This document shows, one piece after another, positions 55,601 to 64,000 of a stretch of 64,000 nucleotides of DNA; position 1 is the stretch's first letter, and each line of letters opens with the position of its first letter. The translations under genes and the position numbers were made by a program. The notes beneath the pieces were generated by a model. That model was given only the letters and a program-made list of their open reading frames with translations, was not told the origin of the DNA and searched no databases. Location of the stretch: NCBI GenBank assembly GCA_021014325.1, contig CM037463.1:20468026-20532025 (forward strand), read 5' to 3'. Origin of the DNA: Plazaster borealis. Its lineage: Eukaryota > Echinodermata > Asteroidea > Forcipulatida > Labidiasteridae.

Positions 55601-55717
55601 TCTCGCATCGACTACGGCAGATTTTGCGGTCCATGTCGCAGTCCATAATTGTCTCCTCGCAGTTGAAGCAGTGGCCTGCCCCGTTGGCCAAGAGGCCGAA
55701 GCCAACACAAACCATAA
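49482..55717 (-). CDS. TGFBR2: TGF-beta receptor type 2 (five exons; first exon not found)
   Basis: Type II receptor serine/threonine kinase: binds TGF-beta-like ligand at the cell surface and phosphorylates the type I receptor, feeding Smad signalling. Exons 55717–55226, 54711–53909, 53341–53200, 50703–50570 and 49646–49482 join in frame, giving about 578 residues. Order seen: Cys-rich ectodomain ending [10 protein letters not shown], Thr/Pro linker, one membrane helix, juxtamembrane part, then the kinase with GRGRFG loop, VAVK lysine, HRDLKSSN catalytic loop, [11 protein letters not shown] and [22 protein letters not shown] and [15 protein letters not shown] match TGFBR2 rather than activin or BMP type II receptors. 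There is a short C-tail. The first exon, with the start codon and signal peptide, should lie upstream of 55.7 kb; exon 2 begins in phase 1 inside the signal peptide. Confidence 0.95.
49647..50569 (-). other. TGFBR2 intron 5 with repeat R5
   Basis: 49,795–49,880 is a short-unit array of GGCTTGGGCTCC(G/G)GCTC. 49,930–50,110 contains repeat R5 (TTCAAAAGAGGGCGCTATCA, GGACAGAATCTCC), found again at 53,535–53,680. No exon is seen. Confidence 0.6.
50570..50703 (-). CDS. TGFBR2: TGFBR2 exon 5: kinase C-lobe
   Basis: Acceptor TTCCACAG. It encodes [38 protein letters not shown] and HENT, ending at GTAAGG in phase 0. This corresponds to the PPF ... RPxIPxxW segment of the family. Confidence 0.92.
50995..51143. 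mobile_element. MITE family C
   Basis: ATGGATTGCACATGACGTCA at the left and ATGGCGGCCAATGCAATGGG at the right, with paired CCACCATCTTTGATGA/CATCAACAATGGCGG arms. Confidence 0.7.
52690..52800 (+). repeat. R2 motif copy (hairpin plus GAAACGTCGA)
   Basis: GTGGTGGTTCTGAGAAGG, then GAGGAGAAGACGTGCAGAGT, ACACCGTCCGAAACGTCGAA, and GAACCACCAC closing an outer inverted repeat with GTGGTGGTTC. Confidence 0.7.
53200..53341 (-). CDS. TGFBR2: TGFBR2 exon 4: activation segment and helix F
   Basis: Acceptor TATCCAG. It encodes [20 protein letters not shown] and [18 protein letters not shown], ending in VAN with a split codon at GTAAGG. Confidence 0.94.
53342..53908 (-). other. TGFBR2 intron 3 with repeat R5
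   Basis: 53,535–53,680 shares TTCAAAAGAGGGCGCTATCA and GGGGGACAGAATCTC with 49,930–50,110. Nothing else is recognised. Confidence 0.6.
53909..54711 (-). CDS. TGFBR2: TGFBR2 exon 3: membrane segment and kinase N-lobe to DFG
   Basis: Acceptor TTGTACAG. It encodes [11 protein letters not shown], a membrane helix of about 25 residues ending [11 protein letters not shown], a Ser/Thr/Asp-rich juxtamembrane part, [38 protein letters not shown] and [14 protein letters not shown] before GTAAGT. At 803 bp it is the largest exon and clearly GC-richer than its introns. Confidence 0.95.
54712..55225 (-). other. TGFBR2 intron 2
   Basis: A short AT-rich intron with no repeats I recognise and no further exon. 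Confidence 0.6.
55226..55717 (-). CDS. TGFBR2: TGFBR2 exon 2: end of signal peptide and ectodomain
   Basis: After TTTCTGTAG it reads [17 protein letters not shown], the hydrophobic end of a signal peptide. A three-finger-type ectodomain with regularly spaced Cys and a closing [10 protein letters not shown] follows, then a Thr/Pro/Lys linker to a GTATGA donor. The ATG inside the first codons is too close to the cleavage region to be a likely start. Confidence 0.9.
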
Positions 55718-56260
55718 CTACAGAAACGAACGAAAGCAAAATGGCAATTCATTATAGTCCAAACCTTTTGGGTTTATATTATACGTTGGTTTTGACGTGA
55801 AGAATTTAAAAAGAAAAACAAAAAATAGAAAGCTGCACCAAAATTGAAACTTTTGGGTACGCCTACTCAAGGAATCAACCATTCAATCTTTATTTTTTGT
55901 AGACAAAAGACGTAGAAAAAGAATACAAAACATGTATCATAAAAAGTAAATAATTGTCTTTGAAACTCCCCCCAACTCCTTTTGTGAAAAAGTTGGTGCC
56001 CAAAATAAGTTGGAAAGGAAAACATAGACCGTGGGCTGCAGAAGGCCATACTGTGCTATCGAATATCGAATCACACTTATGACCGCTACCGGTATTTTGT
56101 AGTTCATGGGGATGTCTTCAACACGATGATTCATAGTCTAGCCTGTGTGACCAATTACGACGTGCACAACATTAGAATTGTTATAACTGTGGATGTATAG
56201 AATCAAACATTTCCAAAAGGCCCCACCACACTTTTTACCAATGGTGGTGGAAAATTAACA

Positions 56261-56700
56261 AAATGGGAGACTTTGGGGCGCTAGGTGGCGCTGCTGACAT
56301 ACTAGACTGGTCCCCCTGTCTTTATCCGTAGACAGGTACTGGTTTTACAAAGCCATGGTTTCATTGAATAGGATACATGCAAAACTGATCACAATGAGTG
56401 TATTTGCACAGACACAGTATTTAATGGCATGCAAGGTCAAAGTTACATTTGGCATGAACCGGTAGGTTTTAAAGGCCGGTATCTGGCGTTGGCACGCGCC
56501 TCGAAGTGTGTGACGTTAGATGTTCGGGCTACTGACATACCAGCATTCATTTCCATATTATAATAATGGAGATCAATGCCTACCGGGTAAATCTCCATAG
56601 TTCACGTAGTTCTGAGTATGCCAACATTCCCGTAAGGAAGGCGTTTACCTGCAGTCTGCTGCCCCCTAGCGTCCCCCAAAAAAGTCCCAATCAACGTTTT
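56261..56700. mobile_element. MITE family E with inserted DNA
   Basis: Left end GGGAGACTTTGGGGCGCTAG, right end CTAGCGTCCCCCAAAAAAGT. The middle (about 56,304–56,530) is an insert whose first part, GACTGGTCCCCCTGTCTTTA, matches 47,331–47,400 in the inverse orientation. Confidence 0.65.
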
Positions 56701-57309
56701 AGGATTGACCAACAATGACCTCAATAGATCTTGGCTGGTAAAACAAAGCCCTTCCCCCCATAGCCATAGTGTGACATGCAATCCAATAAAAGGGCATGAA
56801 ACGACAGTCGTGCCAAAAATCTAGGCCAGGAAGAGGAAACTGACCTAAATAGATTTTATGATTAATGTTTAGATTATACCATCAGGAAACCACACAGATT
56901 GTAGCGTACTTATTATTGTTTGTGCTCACTCTGTGGTTTGTTATAGCGTCACAAACATTGGAACCGGGACTTAAACATTTAGTGCACTGTTGTTGGGATG
57001 GGGTGGTGGTGATGATGATGTGTGTGTGTGTGTGGGGGGGGGGGGGTAAATGGATTGAAAATAGTAACATAAATTAGGAAGTTTGCATCCAAAACCTTCG
57101 ACCATTCCTGCTTTACAACAGTTTGGTTTGAGCCCAATTCCACATAGCATAGCAGATTTTGTTTCGCGCAAGGAATGCCCCGTCATGGCTATGTTGAACA
57201 CCAATTTATACAAAAAAGCAACCAAAACGTGCAGGCGTTTTTATCACCTCCCTTATGAAAACGGATCTTATTTGCCGCCAAGTGTTCTTGAGCGTATGCT
57301 AATGAGGGC

Positions 57310-57605
57310 CAATCAGGGAGGATCTGCATTCTGATTGGATACAGTCACAATCACGACACGCCCCCTACCATGCTTCCATCCCATCAGATACGACAATGTG
57401 AATATGAATATTCTCTGTCAGTGACCAATGAAACCATATCCACGATATGCAAGTTTACATGTACGCTCGCCAAAAATTACTCCAAACCAATCAGATACAT
57501 ATCATGAGTATTATTCAATGTGTGACCAATAAAGATACTGTCCACACGCCGCGCATTGCCCGCGCATTGCCTTGCCCGCCCATAAAGTTGTTTTCAATCA
57601 ATCAG
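57310..57605. promoter_or_regulatory. Cluster of CCAAT/ATTGG boxes
   Basis: CCAATCAGG, CTGATTGGAT, ACCAATGAAAC, ACCAATCAGATA, ACCAATAAAG and AATCAATCAGAAC all occur within 300 bp, in both orientations, next to a GC-rich CGCGCATTGCC pair. A promoter or enhancer is possible, with no gene visible directly beside it. Confidence 0.4.
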
Positions 57606-58082
57606 AACAAGTCTAGTGGTCTAAACTTGATTAGAGACTCAAAAACAAAGACGGTGAAATAAGATCTGCGACAAATCCACGTAATCCTGTTTAAAAAAGG
57701 AACCAAACGCGATTCAACCTATTTCAGGCAAGCACAACTCCTCCTTCCACGTCCGATCCCCGATAAGGTTTTTTTTCCCTTCGTCGGACATCCTACTGTT
57801 TGTCAGGAAGGACAGTCATCAGTGACACTCTGTGCAGACATTGTGGTGATCAGGTGGTTTTTATTTAAAGGTATAGAGATTAGGAAACATCGGGAGAAGT
57901 TGATTATTTTCAATCTGGAAGCTAACTGATGTTATCATAATACCCTTGTCATTAATTGACTGGTTGAACACGCGTCACGTGTTATACTTCAATTTGCCAA
58001 GTAATCTGTGCCGACACTCCAAAATTTAATATAGGAGTCCTATATTGGTCGACCCATAGCAACAAGAGGTGTGATATAAACC

Positions 58083-58641
58083 TACAGACCCCTTGCATAG
58101 GATTGCACATGACGTCATTGACCGCCATCTTTGATGACAAACAATGGAAACGTGCACGCTACGTGTACGCGCTGCGCACAACTCACAGCCAATGAGCAAG
58201 TTCGAGTGCGCACCATGGTTAACTAAAGGTTGACCATTTGCACTCGAACCCAGGCTGGTCGACCATAGGTTGACTGCTGTGGTCGACCATTTGGAACCAG
58301 CCTCGAGCCCATGGTTTCTTCACTGGTCCCAATAGCCTTGTTCTATGTTAAGTCGTGTAAACGGAGAGGGGAACCAGTGACACTGTAGCAAATCGGCGGA
58401 AGGGATAGGAGCTGCACGGATCGGTAAAAAGTAAACATTGCCACCGCCGCGGACGTCGCCATGTTGAATGGTTGACTGGACTTCCGAATGAGTCGTTCGC
58501 GTGAGTACGTCACTGCGCATGTGCGTTGCTAGTCTGTGGTCGACAGAGGGTCGACTGAATGTGCGCACTCGAACTTGCTCAATGATAGCTCTCCACACGT
58601 GCACGTTTCATCAACGATGGCGGCCAATGCAAGGGGTCTAA
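58083..58641. mobile_element. MITE family C interrupted by a 387-bp element
   Basis: The host element opens CAGACCCCTTGCATAGGATT and closes GGCCAATGCAAGGGGTCT. The insert at 58,194–58,580 splits its AGCCAATGATAGCTC segment and duplicates AAT. Confidence 0.85.
58194..58580. mobile_element. 387-bp element with perfect 20-bp terminal inverted repeats
   Basis: Ends GAGCAAGTTCGAGTGCGCAC and its exact inverse, flanked by AAT on both sides. Inside are two GGTCGACCAT segments and a 39-codon minus-strand ORF starting ATGGCGACGTCCGCGG. No transposase is present. Confidence 0.85.
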
Positions 58642-58647
58642 ACCTGG

Positions 58648-58770
58648 GCACAATTTCATGGCTCTGCTTACCGCGGAATTCTGCGCTTACGGAGCCCTTG
58701 TAGCATACATTTCTATGATACGTAAGCGCAGAATTCTGCGGTGAGCAGAGCCATGAAATTGGGCCCTGAT
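58648..58770. mobile_element. Inverted-repeat element related to MITE family A
   Basis: Opens GGGCACAATTTCATGGCTCT and closes AGAGCCATGAAATTGGGCCC, with GCGGAATTCTGCGCTTACG/CGTAAGCGCAGAATTCTGCG arms; nearly perfect. Confidence 0.85.
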
Positions 58771-60847
58771 TGCGTGGGTTTTACAAAATGTTGTGTTTTA
58801 CTCCCCCACATCATGACTATAGCCTTTCTTCATCATCTTCTCTACATACGTACCTTCAGTCAGACCAAAAGGTTACAGTGTGAGTCGCCTTACCAGAGAG
58901 ATAATAACAGAAGTCGAAATAACCACGTAAGCCTATAGTGAACGCGCACAAAACCCAAGGAGAAACATAAATTGGTTCCGAGTTGTGGTGAAATCTTCAC
59001 TTTGGTGACCCAAAATATACATGAAAAAACAAACATTTGAAAGTTGGAAAATTAGTAATTGTCAATGACCAGTATTCTCAATATATTACCCTACAATAAC
59101 AAACTTTGAAAGTTTACACTCAATCGGTCATTGGAGTCACGAGAAAATAGCGAACAAAAACCTGATATTAAGTTTTCAGTCCGGTTTTCACTATTTTCCA
59201 ACATCTGATCTTGGACTCGCGAGATAAAAACCAGTTATTTTTACTCATTTCTCAAAAACTAAAAAGCATTTCAAGCCAAAACATTTAGTTAAGGGAAGCT
59301 TCCCACCATCGTGGTAGACCATGTAGGCCTATGGTAAGTTATGTGCAAATCTGTAAATATGTTATCAATCTTTAGTTGTGCAATTTAAAACTTATCTCTA
59401 TGCTTTACAGAAATGCAGTAATAACCAAAATGTTGGGGTGGGGCGTGGCAGGCAATGAATGGTCAAAATACGACGCCACGCAGATTTTCAAGTGAATTGA
59501 ATTCGTTTGACATCCCTTGTACGCCTTTATTGTTTTTATCGCTGCGATAAACCCAATAGCGCTCACCCTATAGTTCTTTCAGATAACATCGTTTTTTTGT
59601 ATAAAGGAAACTGAAAGGTCAAGGTGGGTCACAGTCCCACCGAGCTAGTCTGCCGGCGTTGGGTTTAATCCGCACAAGATAACAACCTACGCACCAGCAG
59701 AAGCCTGTCGTGTCCCTTTACAGTAGCGCTATTGAGACTCGAGACAAACTGTGGGCCTTTCCAAGTTCTTTCGAGCAGCGGTCCGCTAAATTTCAGGCTG
59801 GCGACCCAATGGAAATATCAGGCACTCAGACCGTGACCCACACGCGCCGATCGCCGGTTGATTGAACCCAAGGGCTGCAGATGTAATGTCATAAAAGCAG
59901 ACCAATCTTAACAGGAGTTAAATAGTTTATTGAGGCAGTTTGTTTTCATTATGTATAATATTTATGAGTAATTGCAATGAACTGATGATAAAGGTTATGG
60001 GAAAATACCATGTTTTTCGATGACAGATTGGTGAGGCAATATTTGTTGCAGACGGATTGACCAGAAGTGTTGAGGCAAATTCAAGCGCACTCCACAAAGT
60101 TTGGCGGCCTACCTGGCTTTTTTCCCCCGCGACCCAACACTTTTGATTTAGAGTTCATGATTCTTAAATAATCGTATGATGTAGTTTCAATCAGAATGCT
60201 CATACAATAAATTCCATACCAGCATAATCCTCTGGAGAAATAATTTCCGCCTGAACTACTTTTATTGATGAGGAAATGGCATTTATAAAATGTCTTTATT
60301 TCGATTGTCATGGCCAAAATAAACAACGCGTACGAATGCGTACAAAATCACCGACCGCACGGACGCCGTTTTAGTCTTGATAATTGGCGTTGCGAGTTTT
60401 TGTATTGCGATATCGGCGACCGTACGTTAACAAAACGAAACCAATCAAGACTAGCTAGAACGCAGTGTATGCGTCGATAGCGCGCTCGGTTGCATGCTTG
60501 CCTAATATTGTCGCAATAATTTTTCAAAGAAAGAGAGCAAAGGTAGAGCAAAACACAAACAGTACAGACTTCACCTGCCCCAAAAATATTAACAAGGAGG
60601 GCTCAGAATGCGCTAGAGAGCATCTTCATTTTCATTTTTTTTTTCAGACCCCAAATGGGTATAGCTTCGTGATCCGATACCACGCACGCACGCTCCCCTT
60701 ATTTTCGCTCAATGGCGTCCCCTTACTATTAAAAGAAAACATGGGGTCGATTTCACAAGAAGCAAAGATTGATCTTTTCTGCGAATCAATCGTAATTGCT
60801 AAGCAAATGTGAGGTGTCACAATACACATGGTAAAGCTGACAACCAT

Positions 60848-61318
60848 CTTAACACCTTCCGAGCAGCCGAGGGGCGCGGGCGGAAGGACCAGCTTCATAC
60901 TTTGTTTAATAACTACAAACTGTGTGGATCAATTCCGCTGATTTCTTTTTTGAACTACCTTGAAACACCCTTCTTTCATATTCTGTAGTGATTTCTGGGT
61001 GAGTGATTTCAGAGGATGACAAATAGTGTGTGAAAGCTGAGTCACATTATAACGTGCACAAAAAAACTTTTTGTGTGCACAAAAACTTAATCCTTTCCAA
61101 ATGTACTATGTTTTGAAAATTAGTAGTGAACCAATGTGTAAATTTCCAGAATGCTTCAATCTTTAGTGTGTGGGTCCATGCAGGGAACATCTATTCATCT
61201 GTTCAGATCATTAGACAAATAATTGTGCCCCCAAACACAGTAATACAATCTACCTTCCGAGTGCGCCCAGTGAGTCCAGCATGTAATTTTGTTTCCCGTG
61301 GCTGCTCGGAAGGTTAAG
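60848..61318. repeat. Inverted-repeat pair CTTAAC-(AC)-CTTCCGAGCAGCC
   Basis: CTTAACACCTTCCGAGCAGC at 60,848 is mirrored, with a 2-base gap, by GGCTGCTCGGAAGGTTAAG at 61,300–61,318. The 470 bp between could be a non-autonomous transposon. Confidence 0.6.
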
Positions 61319-61944
61319 ATGAATCTTAGTCCTTTGTGAAGACAAGCCCACTGGTTGTTTGCAATTCTTCTTTTTATATCGTGTCCACACACACTCCAAG
61401 AAGTTGTGTTTCAGCCAGAACTTAATACATTATTTGGCATTGCGTTGAATTCAGCAATAGAACCCTTGAATATGACGTACGGGGACTCCCGAGGGTTTTG
61501 GTGAAGTTTTCATCACTTGTTATTGAAAGTCTGGGGTTCTTTTGGCAGACTTTGACTTCAGGCTCAGATTTCACTGCGGACATGACATCCTATAAAAGCC
61601 GACTCCACCTTACGTTCAGGAAATTTTGTGCGATCAACTCTACTAGAGCATGAACTCGGGGAGGTGGCACCTTCTTTATAGCGCGTAATATACACCGAAT
61701 CGCAAAGGCATACTGGGGACACCGGCCTACTGATCTAGCTCATTGGGCACCGGCAAGTGAATGTTTGGCTCGGGTCTGCCGGTGGACCTTTTCCAACAAG
61801 TGATTGAATCGGTTCTTGGGATTGAGTGAATGATGTATTTGCCTTGATTGATGGGTATAGAAGGTGAGAAGTATATTGACGAGCTTGGCAATCGCGTGTG
61901 TCTCGTGGCAAGAGACCGACAATCTCATAGTAATACAAAATATA

Positions 61945-62060
61945 TACTCCTGCTCGTCTTCATCAGGAGAAGAGCAGAGTATGTTCGAAACGTCGAGACC
62001 ATCACATCGGCTCTTTTCAGAGCCAACACTCCTCACAAAAAGAGATTTTACACATGGTTG
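61945..62060 (+). repeat. R2 motif copy (hairpin plus GAAACGTCGA)
   Basis: ACTCCTGCTCGTCTTCATCA, GGAGAAGAGCAGAGTATG and TTCGAAACGTCGAGACC. CTGCTC/GAGCAG form a hairpin around TCTTCATCAGGAGA. Confidence 0.7.
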
Positions 62061-63169
62061 TACCCGCAATTTTACTATTTATAGTTACTTCTTATTTCAA
62101 CACCATGCAAAGCTTCAAACATCCACTTTTACCATGGTTAGTTTGTACGTCTTTTTAGGGGACAGTACGGGCGGCCTTTGGGGCACCCCCAACCCCCAAC
62201 CCCCAAACCCCCCTAAAACAACAACAACAACAACAAAAACCCACGAACAGGCCTTTCCCAATTCCACAAATGAAAAAGAAGAACAAACAATTTTATTGAA
62301 GCAATCGAAATTAAGGTATTGTGAACGTGTGCACATCACTAACAAAACATAAAATTGTTTTCGTTGTATCAGTAAAAACTTGACCACATAAATCAATTAT
62401 TTTCTCAAAGCTTGATTGTTTTGTGTTTTTATTTGAAACTGAAAGAAAAAAAAAGAACTTACTCGTCCAAAACCCAATCTGCAAATCAAAAGCAGGCCCT
62501 ATGGTTCAAACGGATTGAATAATATCTCGTGACGTCAAGGTGCTCGTTGATCTTGTTGGTTGCAAGACCTTCGCACTTTGGTTTAAACCGAAATTGATAG
62601 TAGGCCTACTTCGGTCTGCGATAGCGGTTCGTCTTGAGAAAGCGCCCCCTGTCGGCGGTAGTTCGTGGTTGACAGCGCGCGGTATACCTTGTGGTGTCTT
62701 GAATCAAGACAATAGGTTATCTTTCCTTATAAGAATTGTGCAGGTCGTTGCGGTTCGTGGTTGTTACGGCAACTGTTGAAGGTTGTATTTTTACGTGTGA
62801 AATAATGTCCATTGCACATGAACCATGTTATTTTAATATGTTTAGTATACGTTTCAGGATTTTTTTAACGATCGTGGCCAACAAAGAATGTTTACGTTGA
62901 TGTTCATTTTATGCTTGAGTATTAGGTCCCTATATGGTCCTTTTTTCTTCGAGAGCGCGGTGGTGTTGTGGTGGTGGTGGTCAGGGTGCTTCCGTTGAAA
63001 CCGAAAGACTTTAGAGATCCGTGTTATTCCGACAGAGAGAGGACGTCCTCGCTTCACTTTTGTGTACGTCGCTATTAAAAAAACCACCAGTCCAAGACAA
63101 TGGCAAAAACAAAGAGAAAACCTCGATTTATGGGTTCGACAAATGCGTGAACATGGGTAGGTATACACA

Positions 63170-63670
63170 TTCAAACCGAGGACCTATAACAAAAGAGGAC
63201 AATAGGGTCCCCGGTTGAGAAAGGTCCCCAGTTGGAGAGCATGTACAAAACCAATGGGAGCTGTTGCTAAAAAGTTAAAAAGTACAAACAAAAGAGGGAC
63301 AATGATGAGGTCCCCGATTGCAGGTGTTAACACACACATCCTTACGGATCCGGTTTGTGGGGTACTGCTATTGTTGTTCTATTATTCCCTTTTCTGAAGA
63401 ATTCCCTTGTGGGGCCCAATTGTTCCTATTGAAATGACCTTGTGGGGTCAATTGTTCCATTGTTGTCAGGACCCCACATATGCCCTTCCGTGTGTCCACT
63501 TGTGAGCGTGTCTATCCATTGAAACCGAGGACTTTAACAAAAGGGATCCGGGTGTTTGACAGAGCGAGGACGTCCTCGCTTCGTTTTTGTGTACAAACCC
63601 AATGGGGACGTCGCTAAAAAAAAACTATGTCCAAACAATGGGAGAACAAAGAGAAGTCCTCGGTAAGCGG
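63170..63670. repeat. Repeats R4 (inverted) and R6
   Basis: 63,170–63,330 is an inverse relative of 31,510–31,830 (GGTCCCCAGTTGGAGAGC, TTGCTAAAAAGTTAAAAAGT). 63,545–63,670 (GAGGACGTCCTCGCTTCG, AAACAATGGGAGAACAAAGA) recurs inverted at 44,560–44,650 and partly at 63,030–63,120. Confidence 0.65.
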
Positions 63671-64000
63671 GATTTACAAACATGTGTGTGTGTGTGTTGG
63701 AGGGGGTGCTTACCACATACCGTTCCCCTCCCCAAGATGTATGTATTCATCAGAAATGCAGAAACTGTTAAGTCCTTCAAAAAGACTCCCGAGACATTGT
63801 TCTCCTTGTCTGGTTATCCTCTTTTCCTTGACTAATTTTCTCTGATTGCTTTTGCATATCCTTTGGTAATTATGGCTCAATAAACCCACTTACTATAAAT
63901 ACTATTATATTATTTACGTGCCTAGTTCGATCTAACAAAATCGAACTAAGAACTAATAGTTCTTGAGGGATAATTTTCTAGCATGGCTATTTACAAGACG

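Larger units (their letters stand above)
55718..64000. other. Region upstream of TGFBR2 exon 2
   Basis: Either TGFBR2 intron 1 or upstream DNA. It holds a family E MITE with nested DNA (56,261–56,700), a G-rich/GT run (57,012–57,048), CCAAT boxes (57,310–57,605) and nested family C/387-bp element (58,083–58,641). Also present are a family A-like element (58,648–58,770), MITE H (about 58,990–59,390), an inverted-repeat pair (60,848–61,318), an R2 copy (61,945–62,060), a C-rich run (62,186–62,215) and R4/R6 repeats (63,000–63,700). I found no signal-peptide exon. 59,400–60,800 and 62,400–62,900 show nothing clear. Confidence 0.5.

Noticed and set aside
58345..58464. ATG-led frame in the 387-bp element as the missing TGFBR2 first exon
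   Set aside because: It starts MATSAAVAMFTFYRSVQLLS, which is mildly hydrophobic, but it lies inside a transposon-like element and no donor joins it in phase 1 to exon 2.
60465..60812. 115-codon plus-strand open frame
   Set aside because: Composition is random-like, with no conserved motif or exon context.
61864..62352. 162-codon plus-strand open frame
   Set aside because: It crosses the R2 repeat and the C-rich/(AAC)n run; low complexity and no recognisable domain.
1..64000. Defence islands, CRISPR arrays, integrated virus or autonomous transposon genes
   Set aside because: No regularly spaced identical repeats with unique spacers, and no reverse transcriptase, integrase, transposase or capsid-like protein, were seen in any frame; only non-autonomous elements are present.

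Overview
The window is invertebrate animal DNA. Genes are split into short exons with GT-AG introns of 0.4–4.2 kb, intergenic gaps reach about 9.5 kb, and most of the non-coding DNA consists of short inverted-repeat (MITE-like) elements and tRNA-derived SINE-like repeats. The proteins are those of a bilaterian, including a TGF-beta type II receptor, CDV3 and pyruvate dehydrogenase kinase. Together with the style of the repeats this suggests an echinoderm, most likely a sea star. That placement is inference and no database was searched.

Layout. (1) 1–8.65 kb, minus strand: the first five coding exons of a mitochondrial pyruvate dehydrogenase kinase (PDK); the gene runs off the left edge. (2) 8.65–9.43 kb: a 0.8-kb head-to-head promoter region. 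(3) 9.43–17.0 kb, plus: a complete five-exon CDV3 homologue of 257 aa. (4) 17.0–26.5 kb: repeat-rich spacer. (5) 26.5–28.4 kb, minus: a two-exon gamma-glutamylaminecyclotransferase (GGACT) homologue of 168 aa. (6) 29.9–31.1 kb, plus: a two-exon protein of 107 aa made almost entirely of one death domain. (7) 31–34.7 kb: repeats. (8) 34.7–37.0 kb, minus: a three-exon helical protein of 223 aa that I do not recognise. (9) 37–49.5 kb: mostly repeats, with one candidate TATA-driven first exon at 42.63–42.68 kb (minus). (10) 49.5–55.7 kb, minus: TGF-beta receptor type 2 (TGFBR2), five exons covering ectodomain, membrane segment and the whole kinase; the first exon was not found. (11) 55.7–64 kb: upstream DNA with nested transposon remnants and a cluster of CCAAT boxes.

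The genes do not form an operon or a shared pathway. Only two pairs are close head-to-head neighbours: PDK/CDV3 (783 bp between start codons) and GGACT/death-domain gene (about 1.5 kb). I found no defence system, CRISPR array, rRNA or convincing functional tRNA. The most unusual structures are nested small DNA transposons whose target-site duplications can still be read, a repeated hairpin-plus-GAAACGTCGA motif, the single-death-domain gene and the unrecognised helical protein.
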